The position numbers were made by a program, and so were the translations under genes. The notes beneath the pieces are model-generated. The model searched no databases, was not told the DNA's origin, and worked only from the letters and a program-made list of their open reading frames with translations. From a bacterium (GTDB taxonomy: Bacteria; Armatimonadota; Chthonomonadetes; Chthonomonadales; Chthonomonadaceae), in NCBI GenBank assembly GCA_021777995.1, contig JAJYCW010000031.1, positions 1 to 34,148 of the forward strand: a DNA stretch of 34,148 bases. The letters are read 5' to 3'. Below are positions 17,340 to 25,163 of this stretch, in pieces; the first letter of the stretch is position 1, and every line of letters starts with the position of its first letter.

Positions 17340-18296
17340 ATGACTTCACCAATGCCATTACAGGCATTCGGTTGCACAGGGGCACAGGTATCGCGTGTAG
17401 CGCTTGGCTGTATGGGGCTTGCAGGTACGTGGGATCCGAACGCTGTCACTCCCGAGAATATCAGTAAGGCTATCAAAGCTGTAGAGACGGCACTGCAAAG
17501 CGGCATAACGTTCTTTGATCACGCCGACATATATGGTGGAACAGCTTGTGAAACCGTCTTCAAAGAGTGCCTAAAAGCACTGCCTGGCAGCCGGGAAAAG
17601 ATGTTTGTTGCCACCAAAGTAGGGATACGCCGCGGGTACTACGAACATGAACCGGAGTATATACGCAACTCCATTGAGGGATCGCTCACTCGGCTAGGAC
17701 TCGATTACGTGGACCTCTATCAGCTTCACCGACCAGATCCGCTGACGCATCCGGCGAAAACCGCGGCTGCCCTGGATGACCTCGTAAGCCGGGGATTGGT
17801 CCGCATGATCGGTGTTTCTAACTACTATCCGCATCAGGTGCTCGCGCTTCGTCGGTTCTTGCAAGCTCCTATTGTCTCTAACCAGATTGAGATTTCGCTC
17901 CTTCGTCTGGATCCCGTTTACGAGGGCGCGGCAGGTGCGAATGGAGACGGAGTACTCGACCAGTGCCTTGAGCTAGGCATCACCCCGCTCGCGTACAGCC
18001 CCGTAGGCAGAGGGTGGCTAACAGGTCACCGAGAGGTTCCGCAGGATCACCATCAGCGCGCAACGATAGACCGCCTGCTTGCCGTTATGAAGGAACTTGC
18101 ACCGGCATACGGCGGTGCAACTCCTGCGCAGTTTGCAATTGCATGGCTACTACGGCACCCAGCAGGCATTATCCCGCTGGTGGGCAGCACGAACGTTAAC
18201 CACATTAAAGCGGCTGCAGGAGCTGCAGCTCTGGTGTTGAGCCGTACAGACTGGTATAAATTATGGGTAGCCGCACGCGGCACGAATGTTCCCTAG
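17340..18296 (+). CDS. Aldo/keto reductase
   Basis: A 318-residue NAD(P)H-dependent oxidoreductase with the TIM-barrel AKR fold. The catalytic tetrad is complete: D60 and Y65 in FFDHADIYGG, K93 in FVATKVG, H130 in YQLHRPDP. The cofactor-binding end reads IPLVGSTNVNHIKAA. GSLTRLGLDYVDLYQLH is the standard family motif. It resembles the YdhF-like branch. The start at ATG 17340 is chosen over a TTG at 17310 because GAGGAG (17328-17333) lies 6 bases before it. It stands alone between dnaE (89 bases away) and a strong terminator. The physiological carbonyl substrate is unknown; sugar or aldehyde detoxification would fit the neighbours. Confidence 0.92.
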   Translation: MTSPMPLQAFGCTGAQVSRVALGCMGLAGTWDPNAVTPENISKAIKAVETALQSGITFFDHADIYGGTACETVFKECLKALPGSREKMFVATKVGIRRGYYEHEPEYIRNSIEGSLTRLGLDYVDLYQLHRPDPLTHPAKTAAALDDLVSRGLVRMIGVSNYYPHQVLALRRFLQAPIVSNQIEISLLRLDPVYEGAAGANGDGVLDQCLELGITPLAYSPVGRGWLTGHREVPQDHHQRATIDRLLAVMKELAPAYGGATPAQFAIAWLLRHPAGIIPLVGSTNVNHIKAAAGAAALVLSRTDWYKLWVAARGTNVP

Positions 18297-18340
18297 TAAA
18301 CGTATGGGAGGTTAGAAAAGGTTCACTTGACATTTTTTGA

Positions 18341-18376
18341 AGGGCCTGGCCATAAAATTATCCAGGCCCTCTTTTT
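18341..18376 (+). terminator. Intrinsic terminator after the aldo/keto reductase
   Basis: Arms AGGGCCTGG (18341-18349) and CCAGGCCCT (18362-18370), 9 bp, 12-base loop, followed by CTTTTT. It acts in the plus direction, 44 bases after the stop. The minus strand lacks a T-tract, so it would not stop transcription of the GH2 gene. Confidence 0.85.
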
Positions 18377-18387
18377 AATCCCCCCGG

Positions 18388-21201
18388 TTAGTGTGACCTT
18401 ACCGTGCTGTTGAAGCCCACTGTTGCACCGGCGAGTCCGTTGGAAGTGGCATGCAGCGAAATAAGACCAGGCTTCGAACCTGCGCGAACGATGACCATAC
18501 ATAGCCCGTTAAAAGCCTTTCGGCTGCTGCCGCGGTCGTTTTCATGGTCGCTAGGATCACCATTTGCAACGCCATCCAGTTCGGCCGGCCCCGTCACACT
18601 AAAGTTCACCATGTTGTCGGCTGTCGGTACCACATTGCCGCTCGCATCTACGACCTCAACCTTTACAAGCTGAACATCCTCGTCATCAGCGATTATCGAC
18701 TTGCGAAGTGGAATGAGGCGAATGGACGCCGCGGGCCCTGTGGTCGATACGGTATCCGTGGCAAGAAGCTTCCCATCGGTGTATGCTTTGGCAACCAGTG
18801 TTCCGGGTTCATATGGCACGTCCCATTGAACGTGCCCATATTTGGGCATCACCTGTGTTCCCAGGCTCTTACCGTTTAGCAGCAGTTCAACCTTGTGGCA
18901 GGCCGAATAGCACCATACGCTTATTGGCTGACCTTCCTTACCGGCCCAGTTCCAGTGCGGCAGTATGTGCACTAGCGGCTTGTGCCCCCACCACGCCTTA
19001 TAGTAGTAATAGTTGTCCTTGGCAAACCCGCACATATCCATTATGCCGAAGTGGCTATTAATGCACGGCCAGCCGTAAGGCGTAGGTTCGCCTCGATAAT
19101 CGAACCCAGTCCATACAAACCCACCTGCTACAAAGGGGCGAGTTGCAATTGCAGACCAGGTAACCTCTGCTGTCTGCGCCCAGGATGGTGCGTTCACGTC
19201 GTAAGCGCTTACGTACCCAAGCTTACTGCTGTTAGTGTAGATACCTCTTGTTGAGACGGTACTACCTACTTCACTACCATACATCGGCTTGTTTGGAAAC
19301 TCAGCGTGAAACCGGTCGTAACTGCCAGGGTTGTAGTTGCAGCCCTGAAGATCCTCAACGTTTGAAATTCCCTGGCCCCAGCCACCGTTCATTGCACACG
19401 TCACTGGCCTGGTAGGATCAAGCGCCAGGGTAGCACGTCGCATGGCTGCAAATATATCAGCACCGGTTTGCGTACTCTGCAGAGGTTCTTCATTGCACAT
19501 CGACCACATTATGATGCTGGGATGATTACGGTCACGCAGTACCATCTCCTTAAGATCTGCGAGGTTACCAGCTTTGGTGTTTGGACCAGACTTTGGTGCG
19601 TACGTATCACCCAGGTGCCTGTTTTCCTCCATTACCAGCATGCCTTGTCGATCGCACTGGTCTAAAAGCTCGGTCGCCGGTGGATTGTGAGAACACCTGT
19701 AGGCGTTGGAACCCATCTGCTTGAGGCGCATGATGCGGTATTTAAACACATAATCGGGCACACCAATACCAACGCCGGCAAAGTCCTGATGATTGCACGT
19801 TCCCTTTAGCTTCACTGGGCGCCCATTGAGATAGAAGCCAGTTGCCGCGTTGAATTCGATCGTGCGGATGCCGAACGTCGTGAGGTGTACATCCTTCACC
19901 AAATTATCGGTGCTCACCGTAGAGACTAGTTGGTATAAGTTGCGGTGCTGCAACGACCACAATTCCGCATTGGAAAGATGCACGTGGTTAGTTATCATTC
20001 GCGATGATTGGCTTGCCAGCCTGACGTTAGAGGCGACTGTCGCAATTGCACGCCCGTTAGGGCTAACAATACGCGACACCAGGTGCGCGGTGGTCGGGTG
20101 AGGCGTGCTGTTCATCACCATGGTCTGAATTGTGAGATCCGCGCTAGGGGTTGTTGAGGTCACGTTGTGCACAGTGGAGATCACATAGGTGCCCCAATGG
20201 GTAACCCGAAGCGGGTTGCGCTCTTCGAGCCAAACGTGACGATAGATACCACCACCCTCGTACCACCAGCCCTCAAAACGCGTTGGATTGACGCGGACTG
20301 CAACAACATTTTCGGCACCGAAGTGGATGTAAGGGGTTATATTAGGGCGGTAAGGTGTATAGCCAGATGGATGCCGACCGACGAATTTGCCGTTAATCCA
20401 GACGCGGGCGTCTCTATAAATGCCGCCAAAGTTAAGCCAAATCTCACGGCCGCGAGCATTGGACGGCATGAAAAAGCTCTTTCGATACCAACCAACCATA
20501 ACAGGATGAAAGCCGTGACTGGTATCTGCCGTCCTGCTAAACGGTGTACCTACAATAAAATCCTGCGGCAGTTGAACCTTGCGCCACGACCTATCCACGT
20601 ACGTTTGTGTTGCCTCAACGGGTACCTTTACACGGCTAACCACAAGTGACACAGGGCCGTTTATGCCACCACCACCCGCCGTATTCTGCACCAGCACCGC
20701 AACGACGTTGCGCTTAGCGGGGCGTATCAGCTTGCTAATATCGAATTGAAAGGGCGTGTCCCAGCCATCATGACTACCAGCTTCTCGCCCGTTCACGTAA
20801 ACTGTGGCATTGTCGTCCACGTTCGAGAATCGTATGATTGTTTTGCCGCCATGAACTGTCGGCAGAATTGCCCGATACCACGCATAACCTACCCTGCCGT
20901 GAAACACGTCATCATATGTAGCGGGAGCCCAGCCACCCATGCTGGTGTCGAGATTCGGTGCTGCGTCCACCGAAGCGTCATTCGGTACTGCTTCGCCGTC
21001 AGGTTTCCAAATCCAGCCGGTAATTGTCGGGCCGCCAGCAGAATCTGGAAAGTCTCCACGGTGAAACCGCCAACCAGAATCGAAGCGCAGTCTGCTTCCG
21101 GTAAACGGTTGTGCAGCGGCACGAATCGGTCCACCAGCAAGTGCACCTATGGCAATTATTATCGCAAAACTGGAAGGTGCCCATTTAAACCTGGTTTTCA
21201 A
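18388..21201 (-). CDS. Secreted GH2 beta-galactosidase-like glycoside hydrolase
   Basis: A 937-residue exported enzyme. Start chosen: TTG 21201, 9 bases after a perfect AGGAGG (21216-21211); it gives the signal peptide MKTRFKWAPSSFAIIIAIGAL and an Ala-rich cleavage region. Two sugar-binding jelly rolls appear: about 37-190 (WRFHRGD, DDNATVYVNGREAGSHDGW) and about 205-330 (WYRKSFFMP, YRDARVWINGKFVGRHPSGYTP). An Ig-like domain follows, then the TIM barrel from about 450 (LKGTCNHQDFAGVG). The acid/base is E571 in MWSMCNEEP and the nucleophile E644 in MYGSEVGS. The C-terminal 200 residues are Ig-like sandwiches (DUF4982-like, then a Big-like domain). It hydrolyses beta-linked sugars, probably galactosides, in the periplasm or outside. 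The doubled jelly roll is unusual. Confidence 0.92.
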   Translation of the reverse strand: MKTRFKWAPSSFAIIIAIGALAGGPIRAAAQPFTGSRLRFDSGWRFHRGDFPDSAGGPTITGWIWKPDGEAVPNDASVDAAPNLDTSMGGWAPATYDDVFHGRVGYAWYRAILPTVHGGKTIIRFSNVDDNATVYVNGREAGSHDGWDTPFQFDISKLIRPAKRNVVAVLVQNTAGGGGINGPVSLVVSRVKVPVEATQTYVDRSWRKVQLPQDFIVGTPFSRTADTSHGFHPVMVGWYRKSFFMPSNARGREIWLNFGGIYRDARVWINGKFVGRHPSGYTPYRPNITPYIHFGAENVVAVRVNPTRFEGWWYEGGGIYRHVWLEERNPLRVTHWGTYVISTVHNVTSTTPSADLTIQTMVMNSTPHPTTAHLVSRIVSPNGRAIATVASNVRLASQSSRMITNHVHLSNAELWSLQHRNLYQLVSTVSTDNLVKDVHLTTFGIRTIEFNAATGFYLNGRPVKLKGTCNHQDFAGVGIGVPDYVFKYRIMRLKQMGSNAYRCSHNPPATELLDQCDRQGMLVMEENRHLGDTYAPKSGPNTKAGNLADLKEMVLRDRNHPSIIMWSMCNEEPLQSTQTGADIFAAMRRATLALDPTRPVTCAMNGGWGQGISNVEDLQGCNYNPGSYDRFHAEFPNKPMYGSEVGSTVSTRGIYTNSSKLGYVSAYDVNAPSWAQTAEVTWSAIATRPFVAGGFVWTGFDYRGEPTPYGWPCINSHFGIMDMCGFAKDNYYYYKAWWGHKPLVHILPHWNWAGKEGQPISVWCYSACHKVELLLNGKSLGTQVMPKYGHVQWDVPYEPGTLVAKAYTDGKLLATDTVSTTGPAASIRLIPLRKSIIADDEDVQLVKVEVVDASGNVVPTADNMVNFSVTGPAELDGVANGDPSDHENDRGSSRKAFNGLCMVIVRAGSKPGLISLHATSNGLAGATVGFNSTVRSH

Positions 21202-21604
21202 AACCGCTATCCTCCTGAGGAACAAAGTGGTACCAAAAGTTGCATGTTATGGTGGTATCGAAGAGTTTATACCCGCACTTTAGTCATTATAGTTGTTAAT
21301 GCAACGAGTTTTATTTAGAATCGCAAGTATCTACGTTAAATCATTAGCAGGTTCCTTTGCCAGCCCGTGGCGCAGGGCGTAACGGGGCAAACACCAGCAA
21401 TTAACCGGCCTATAAATCCTAGCTACGCAGACAAACAAAAGAGAAAACTCGTAATTCTTAGCGTAAGGCCTGTATATAATTCCAAGATGACTGGGAAATG
21501 CAGGTAAATATTCCAGCATTTTGAACACAAATAGTAAGAGAGGCATCGTAGATATTGTTGTACACTTCCGTTTTGCGTGCGATGCCGAGATGGAGACCTT
21601 GAGT
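21202..21604. other. Divergent promoter region between GH2 and a small-protein gene
   Basis: No further gene. On the minus strand a TATAAT (21291-21286) lies 85 bases before the GH2 start and has no good -35. On the plus strand a TATAAT is at 21475-21480. A bulged inverted repeat (TTTGC-CAG-CCCGT at 21357-21369 with ACGGGGCAAA at 21382-21391) resembles structured leader RNA but matches no riboswitch I know. Confidence 0.45.
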
Positions 21605-21829
21605 ATGAGTGGCAAAATAAATCGTGTGGGTAATACCACTTATGCAGACTACCAATCGAGACAACAATCTCTTGAAAAAACGTTAGAAGAACGAATATCT
21701 CAACGAATTCAGAATATTCGTACAGCGATAGCGACACCTGCCGAAACAGCGGATTCTGCTAATAATCCAACAGGTCAGAGTGCAATCACCTGGGGATCTA
21801 GCGGTACTCAACTCGATATATCAGCGTGA
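21605..21829 (+). CDS. Small protein of unknown function, GT-x-LDI-x-A tail, copy 1
   Basis: A 74-residue hydrophilic protein without signal peptide or membrane segment. ATG 21605 is preceded by TGGAG with 9 bases between; a longer in-frame start at 21521 has no such site. Residues about 17-42 (SRQQSLEKTLEERISQRIQNIRTAI) look like a charged amphipathic helix. Then comes a Ser/Asn/Thr-rich linker, and the protein ends GTQLDISA. The same plan (helix with S-x-RIQ-x2-R, linker, GT-x-LDI-x-A end) recurs in the 72-residue protein at 23387-23605, which supports both as real genes. A strong terminator follows 26 bases after the stop. No family is recognised; an intracellular adaptor or regulator is only a guess. 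Confidence 0.7.
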   Translation: MSGKINRVGNTTYADYQSRQQSLEKTLEERISQRIQNIRTAIATPAETADSANNPTGQSAITWGSSGTQLDISA

Positions 21830-21855
21830 AGCCTAAAGGTTCATAAAAGAAGAAA

Positions 21856-21891
21856 AGCAGTCCAGAGGAATCTCTGGACTGCTTTTTCTTT
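21856..21891. terminator. Bidirectional intrinsic terminator
   Basis: Perfect 12-bp stem AGCAGTCCAGAG / CTCTGGACTGCT (21856-21867 and 21872-21883) with loop GAAT. TTTTCTTT follows on the plus strand, and the upstream AAAAGAAGAAAA gives a T-rich tract on the minus strand. It serves both the small-protein gene (plus) and the convergent VPEASS protein gene (minus). Confidence 0.92.
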
Positions 21892-21910
21892 GAGCTGTCT
21901 GAAACGAAGC

Positions 21911-22876
21911 CTAGGCTGTCTTTCGACGTCGCAAGGAGATACCCGCAACACCTATCAATGCTCCAAATCCCCACACGCTGGATGCCTCAGGTACCGCCGG
22001 TGGTGTAGGCAGGTTCCCGTTGAATATGTAGGAATGGTCTTCACTACCCTGGTTAACCCAGTTGTTGGCAATAAGCGTACCATCTACCTGACCGTTGCTA
22101 CTTTGGGTAACGCTAGCGCTCGCAGCAAGCAGAGATCCATCGAATTGACGGCCAATTGTAAACGCATCATTGCCCGTATAGTTCCACAGCAGCTTGGATT
22201 TGCCACCGAAGTTCTGCGCGTCTGCGTTCCACGTTACTCCGTTTAACGAGCCAGTAACGTTTATAAGAACCGTGTCGCTGCCAGCATTATTTATATTGAT
22301 GATCGCGTTGTCATTCAACGCAGATGCCGCAACGTCGAAAACCGCCAACGTGTCTCCACCTACATTGTACGTCTTGGCAGTACTGGCGTCCAGCGTCCAC
22401 TGATTCATGTTGGAGGTGTCCACCGAAGTACCTGCCAAGGTTGAAAGATAGCTGGACTGTGCATGGGAATATGCAGCCTGCGCAGTAAAGATCGACGAAC
22501 TAACCGAGGTGAAGAGCTTACCTCCGTTTAGTTGTAGACTATCGCTGTTGGTGCCACCAATGTAGATGTTGCCGCTATTGTTTGCACCAAGCTGCCCGCC
22601 TCCGGTAACGTTGCCATTAATATAGGCTGCTACGTTGGTATCTGTACCAATTGTGCCGCCTGCGTTATGCCCTTCCGCAGTATAGGTCGTTGGAAGGTTT
22701 AGATTTCCACCAACGGCGATTGCACCCTCTGCATCGGTAGAGCCAGTAATGCTGGCATTGTTGAGTACCCAAACGTTGAATGAATTTGCCGTACCTAGAT
22801 CTGCAGCCTGCGCCGCCAAAGGCGCACCTAGGAGTGCAGCAACCCCCACAATTGCAATGCCGCTGTAGAACCGCAT
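21911..22876 (-). CDS. Choice-of-anchor A family surface protein with PEP-CTERM-like tail
   Basis: A 321-residue exported protein. ATG 22876 is chosen because GGAAGGAAG lies just before it and it gives the signal peptide MRFYSGIAIVGVAALLGAPLAAQAA. The body is Asn/Gly/Ser/Thr-rich and beta-helical in look. FNVWVLNNASITGSTDAEGAIAVGGNL and the following glycine turns match the choice-of-anchor A domain, which is found with many different C-terminal anchors. The tail is VPEASS, a hydrophobic run of about 16 residues and RRRKTA, a PEP-CTERM-like sorting signal with Ala in place of the usual third Pro. It is probably exposed on the cell surface. Its partner, an exosortase, is not in the window. Confidence 0.85.
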   Translation of the reverse strand: MRFYSGIAIVGVAALLGAPLAAQAADLGTANSFNVWVLNNASITGSTDAEGAIAVGGNLNLPTTYTAEGHNAGGTIGTDTNVAAYINGNVTGGGQLGANNSGNIYIGGTNSDSLQLNGGKLFTSVSSSIFTAQAAYSHAQSSYLSTLAGTSVDTSNMNQWTLDASTAKTYNVGGDTLAVFDVAASALNDNAIININNAGSDTVLINVTGSLNGVTWNADAQNFGGKSKLLWNYTGNDAFTIGRQFDGSLLAASASVTQSSNGQVDGTLIANNWVNQGSEDHSYIFNGNLPTPPAVPEASSVWGFGALIGVAGISLRRRKTA

Positions 22877-22939
22877 CGAGTTTCTTCCTTCCACTTTAAC
22901 ATAGGCTTATTTTACGGAATACTAGGAACCATCAGAGAG

Positions 22940-22966
22940 TTTGCGGATATTCGCAAAGTTATTATA
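22940..22966 (-). promoter_or_regulatory. -10 box TATAAT with overlapping palindromic operator-like site
   Basis: TATAAT on the minus strand at 22966-22961 serves the gene at 22876-21911. The predicted start, near 22954, lies inside the 18-bp near-perfect palindrome TTTGCGGATATTCGCAAA (22940-22957). No good -35 is present, so an activator may be needed. Confidence 0.5.
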
Positions 22967-23030
22967 CTTAACGCCCTGATTGTACCCACATGAGAATTTT
23001 ACCGGTTTTTCAGCATTTGTGGTGACCTTG

Positions 23031-23059
23031 TTGACAGAAAATAACAGTGATGTTACGGA
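23031..23059 (+). promoter_or_regulatory. Possible promoter with TAACA-N4-TGTTA palindrome
   Basis: TTGACA (23031-23036) is followed after 17 bases by the poor -10 TACGGA. The perfect palindrome TAACAGTGATGTTA (23042-23055) fills the spacer, where a repressor or a MerR-type activator would bind. Outer arms GAAAATA and TATTTTC flank it. Confidence 0.35.
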
Positions 23060-23386
23060 ATGCTATTTTCGGGATGAATTGCATGAGATAAAGTAATATG
23101 TTTAACCGTTTACCTAAAGCCAACGAAGTGTCCACATTAACCACGGTGTTGATAGTTATTCCCAACCGCAATCGACGTGGTGGTTATCTCGCGCAAACGC
23201 CTAACTCAAAGCCACTCTTGAACCGAGCAGCGAGAAATGGAAGTGGCCATGATGATCTACCCGTAAACAAGCATATTGAACAGACACACGAAGCGCATTG
23301 CTGTGGATTAAACTTCGTACAAGGTTGCATAATTCTGGTCGACTGCGAAGTCGGCCACCTTAATCACGCAGAGAGGGGGCATCTTT

Positions 23387-23605
23387 ATGTCATCGATCTC
23401 GTCGCGCCGCGATGTAGGTAGTTCCACCGCGTCATCTCGTATACGGATGCTACAAGACCAGCTTGATACAGCGCTTAGCAGCCGCATACAGCACGTTCGA
23501 TCCAATGTGCTGCAAAAACCTCAGAGCTCGCAGGCAGATGCCATGCAGGGCAGTGCGGATTCTGGGCCACCCATGGTAGGTACCCGTCTAGACATTCGAG
23601 CCTAA
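23387..23605 (+). CDS. Small protein of unknown function, GT-x-LDI-x-A tail, copy 2
   Basis: A 72-residue soluble protein, paralogous to the one at 21605-21829. AGGGGG (23374-23379) lies 7 bases before the ATG, a strong ribosome site. After a Ser/Arg-rich start, residues about 18-43 form a helix-like stretch (RIRMLQDQLDTALSSRIQHVRSNVL) that aligns with copy 1 around S-x-RIQ-x2-R. A Gln/Ser/Ala-rich linker follows and the protein ends GTRLDIRA. Identity outside these blocks is low, so the pair is old or fast evolving. Nine bases separate its stop from that of the convergent anmK, with a hairpin across the junction. The role is unknown. Confidence 0.7.
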   Translation: MSSISSRRDVGSSTASSRIRMLQDQLDTALSSRIQHVRSNVLQKPQSSQADAMQGSADSGPPMVGTRLDIRA

Positions 23606-23613
23606 ATCAACCA

Positions 23614-23657
23614 TTACACTGCCTCCCGATTCGTTGGCGTTTCGGGTGGCAGTGTAA
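23614..23657. terminator. Hairpin between the small-protein gene and anmK
   Basis: TTACACTGCC (23614-23623) pairs with GGCAGTGTAA (23648-23657), extended by CCCGA/TCGGG after a mismatch; the loop is 12 bases. It covers the anmK stop codon. T-tracts on both sides are short (TTT), so it is a weaker terminator than the one at 21856. Confidence 0.5.
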
Positions 23658-24798
23658 CTTTGCCAAGACTCACGCGCAGGTTTGCACCCGTTGCCGCAGG
23701 TACGTTGCTGCACCTGTTCATAAGTCGTTCGTAGCCAAGAAGTGCAAATGCCATTGCTTCACGGAAGTCGTCTGGTATCGACCACTCCTCGTGCGTTGTC
23801 ACCCTGTTGTGCGGCAGCCTCTTTCTCAATCTGTCCACCATGTAGCCATTTCTAACACCACCACCACTCAGTATGACCGTTGCACCATGGGCAGCGGCTG
23901 GCAACAAATTTTCATAGCAACCGGCAATAGACTCCACGGTTAGTTCAGTTACTGTTGCCATCAGATCCTGTTCGCTAATTCCACGCGTCCTTGCAGTAGA
24001 TAGGACGTTGGCAGCATAGTCAGCGCCGAACATCTCTCGGCCGGTGGAACGCGGCGGTGGCTGACCGAAAAATGGGTGCATGAGTAGGGTGGTCAAAAGT
24101 TCAAGCTGCACGGTTCCCCGGGCTGCAAATGATCCCCCCTCGTCATATGTCTGCTTGCCATCGGTTAACAGTGCCATTAACTGATCGATCACCATGTTTC
24201 CAGGTCCTGTATCAAACGCCATGACCTGATCGACGTCTCGCCCCGCGGGTAAATAGGTGAGGTTCGCAATTCCTCCAATGTTCTGAATGACCCGCGTCTC
24301 CGTGCGGTGTCTCATGATACGCCAATCCCACCAGGGTACCAACGGGGCGCCTTGGCCCCCAACGGCCATATCGCCAGCGCGAAAGTCAGAGATGACAGGC
24401 CGGCCAGTAATTCGGGCAATAACACCAGCCTCGCCCAGTTGAAGCGTTCCCCTTGACATCGTGCCGGCAGAAGGAAGTGCAGTAGGCTGGTGCCAGATCG
24501 TTTGGCCGTGCGAAGCAATGGCATCGATGGCGCTTAATGGTACATCGAACTCATTGCACAGTTGGCACACTGCCTCGCCAAAATATTCCCCCAGAGCATA
24601 GTTCAATACAGTGACGAGACTAACTGGATAATCCGAGCGGCATGCGTCTAGTATCGCTGCCCTTGCCTCATCCGGCCAGCGTAAACACTTGCTTCCCAGC
24701 AGTTTCCAGCGTACGATGGCGTTTCCGCTGAATTGCATTATGACGCCGTCTATTCCGTCCACCGACGTTCCAGACATGAGACCAACAACCGTTTTCAT
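23614..24798 (-). CDS. anmK: Anhydro-N-acetylmuramic acid kinase
   Basis: A 394-residue cytoplasmic enzyme that opens and phosphorylates 1,6-anhydro-MurNAc with ATP to give MurNAc-6-phosphate in peptidoglycan recycling. It starts MKTVVGLMSGTSVDGID, the family's hallmark phosphate loop. It has IASHGQTIWHQP (about 92-103), FDTGPGNMVIDQLM (ATP and sugar site) and ILSGGGVRNGYMVDRL in the C-terminal lobe. It is slightly longer than the E. coli enzyme (about 370) because of a C-terminal extension rich in Pro, Thr and Ala. AAGGGG lies 13 bases before the ATG. No other recycling gene is adjacent; its neighbours are surface proteins. Confidence 0.95.
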   Translation of the reverse strand: MKTVVGLMSGTSVDGIDGVIMQFSGNAIVRWKLLGSKCLRWPDEARAAILDACRSDYPVSLVTVLNYALGEYFGEAVCQLCNEFDVPLSAIDAIASHGQTIWHQPTALPSAGTMSRGTLQLGEAGVIARITGRPVISDFRAGDMAVGGQGAPLVPWWDWRIMRHRTETRVIQNIGGIANLTYLPAGRDVDQVMAFDTGPGNMVIDQLMALLTDGKQTYDEGGSFAARGTVQLELLTTLLMHPFFGQPPPRSTGREMFGADYAANVLSTARTRGISEQDLMATVTELTVESIAGCYENLLPAAAHGATVILSGGGVRNGYMVDRLRKRLPHNRVTTHEEWSIPDDFREAMAFALLGYERLMNRCSNVPAATGANLRVSLGKVTLPPETPTNREAV

Positions 24799-25163
24799 TG
24801 ACTGCTAACGCCCCTTGAACAGTTTGCAAGGCACCAACAGCATCACAATACCCTGCATAGTGCAGTGTTGCGCGCCACAGCCACACAAGTAGATACCAGG
24901 CTTCTATTAGATCCTATACTCATAACCCGCATATCCCTATCAACATACCAATGCCCTATTGGGCTCCTCAGCCTCTGTAGGCTTATAAGTGCCCGGCGCA
25001 CAGGTACTGCAAGCTTAACAGTATTTTGCAATTACTCGCAATTTTATCATTTTGCACACAGCAAAAGCGACGTATAACGTAAGTGTTTAAAATCATCGGG
25101 ATGTGATGACGTGGTTGCAACGAGTTCAATCACGGCCACAATTGATTTAAGGAGCAGTACTAA
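24799..25163. other. Intergenic region between anmK and a VPEASS protein gene
   Basis: No gene seen. It has two small tetraloop hairpins, GCCC-TATT-GGGC (24953-24964) and AGCCT-CTGT-AGGCT (24970-24983). A TTGCAC (25052) and TATAAC (25073) with a short 15-base spacer could be a weak plus-strand promoter. AAGGAG at 25149-25154 is the ribosome site of the next gene. Confidence 0.45.

Larger units (their letters stand above)
22877..23386. other. Intergenic region with divergent promoters and two palindromes
   Basis: No convincing gene; an ORF at 23098-23421 has atypical composition, lacks a ribosome site and overlaps the small-protein gene. It holds the minus-strand TATAAT and palindrome near 22940-22966 and a plus-strand TTGACA at 23031 beside a second palindrome. 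The 5' leader of the downstream small-protein gene may exceed 300 bases. Confidence 0.5.

Noticed and set aside
18460-18490. TTCGAACCTG resembling a tRNA T-arm
   Set aside because: Inside the GH2 coding sequence, with no acceptor stem or anticodon arm around it.
20746-21318. 190-codon plus-strand ORF
   Set aside because: Antisense shadow of the GH2 gene; codons follow the opposite reading frame.
21202-21480. Riboswitch in the GH2 leader
   Set aside because: The bulged inverted repeat at 21357-21391 suggested structure, but I could match it to no known class (cobalamin, TPP, c-di-GMP, fluoride considered).
23098-23421. 107-codon ORF
   Set aside because: No ribosome site, overlaps the better supported small-protein gene in another frame, and composition unlike its neighbours.
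21300-25126. TGCAACGAGTT shared by two promoter regions (21300 and 25116)
   Set aside because: The same 11-mer also occurs inside trpF, and many such matches are expected by chance in 34 kb.
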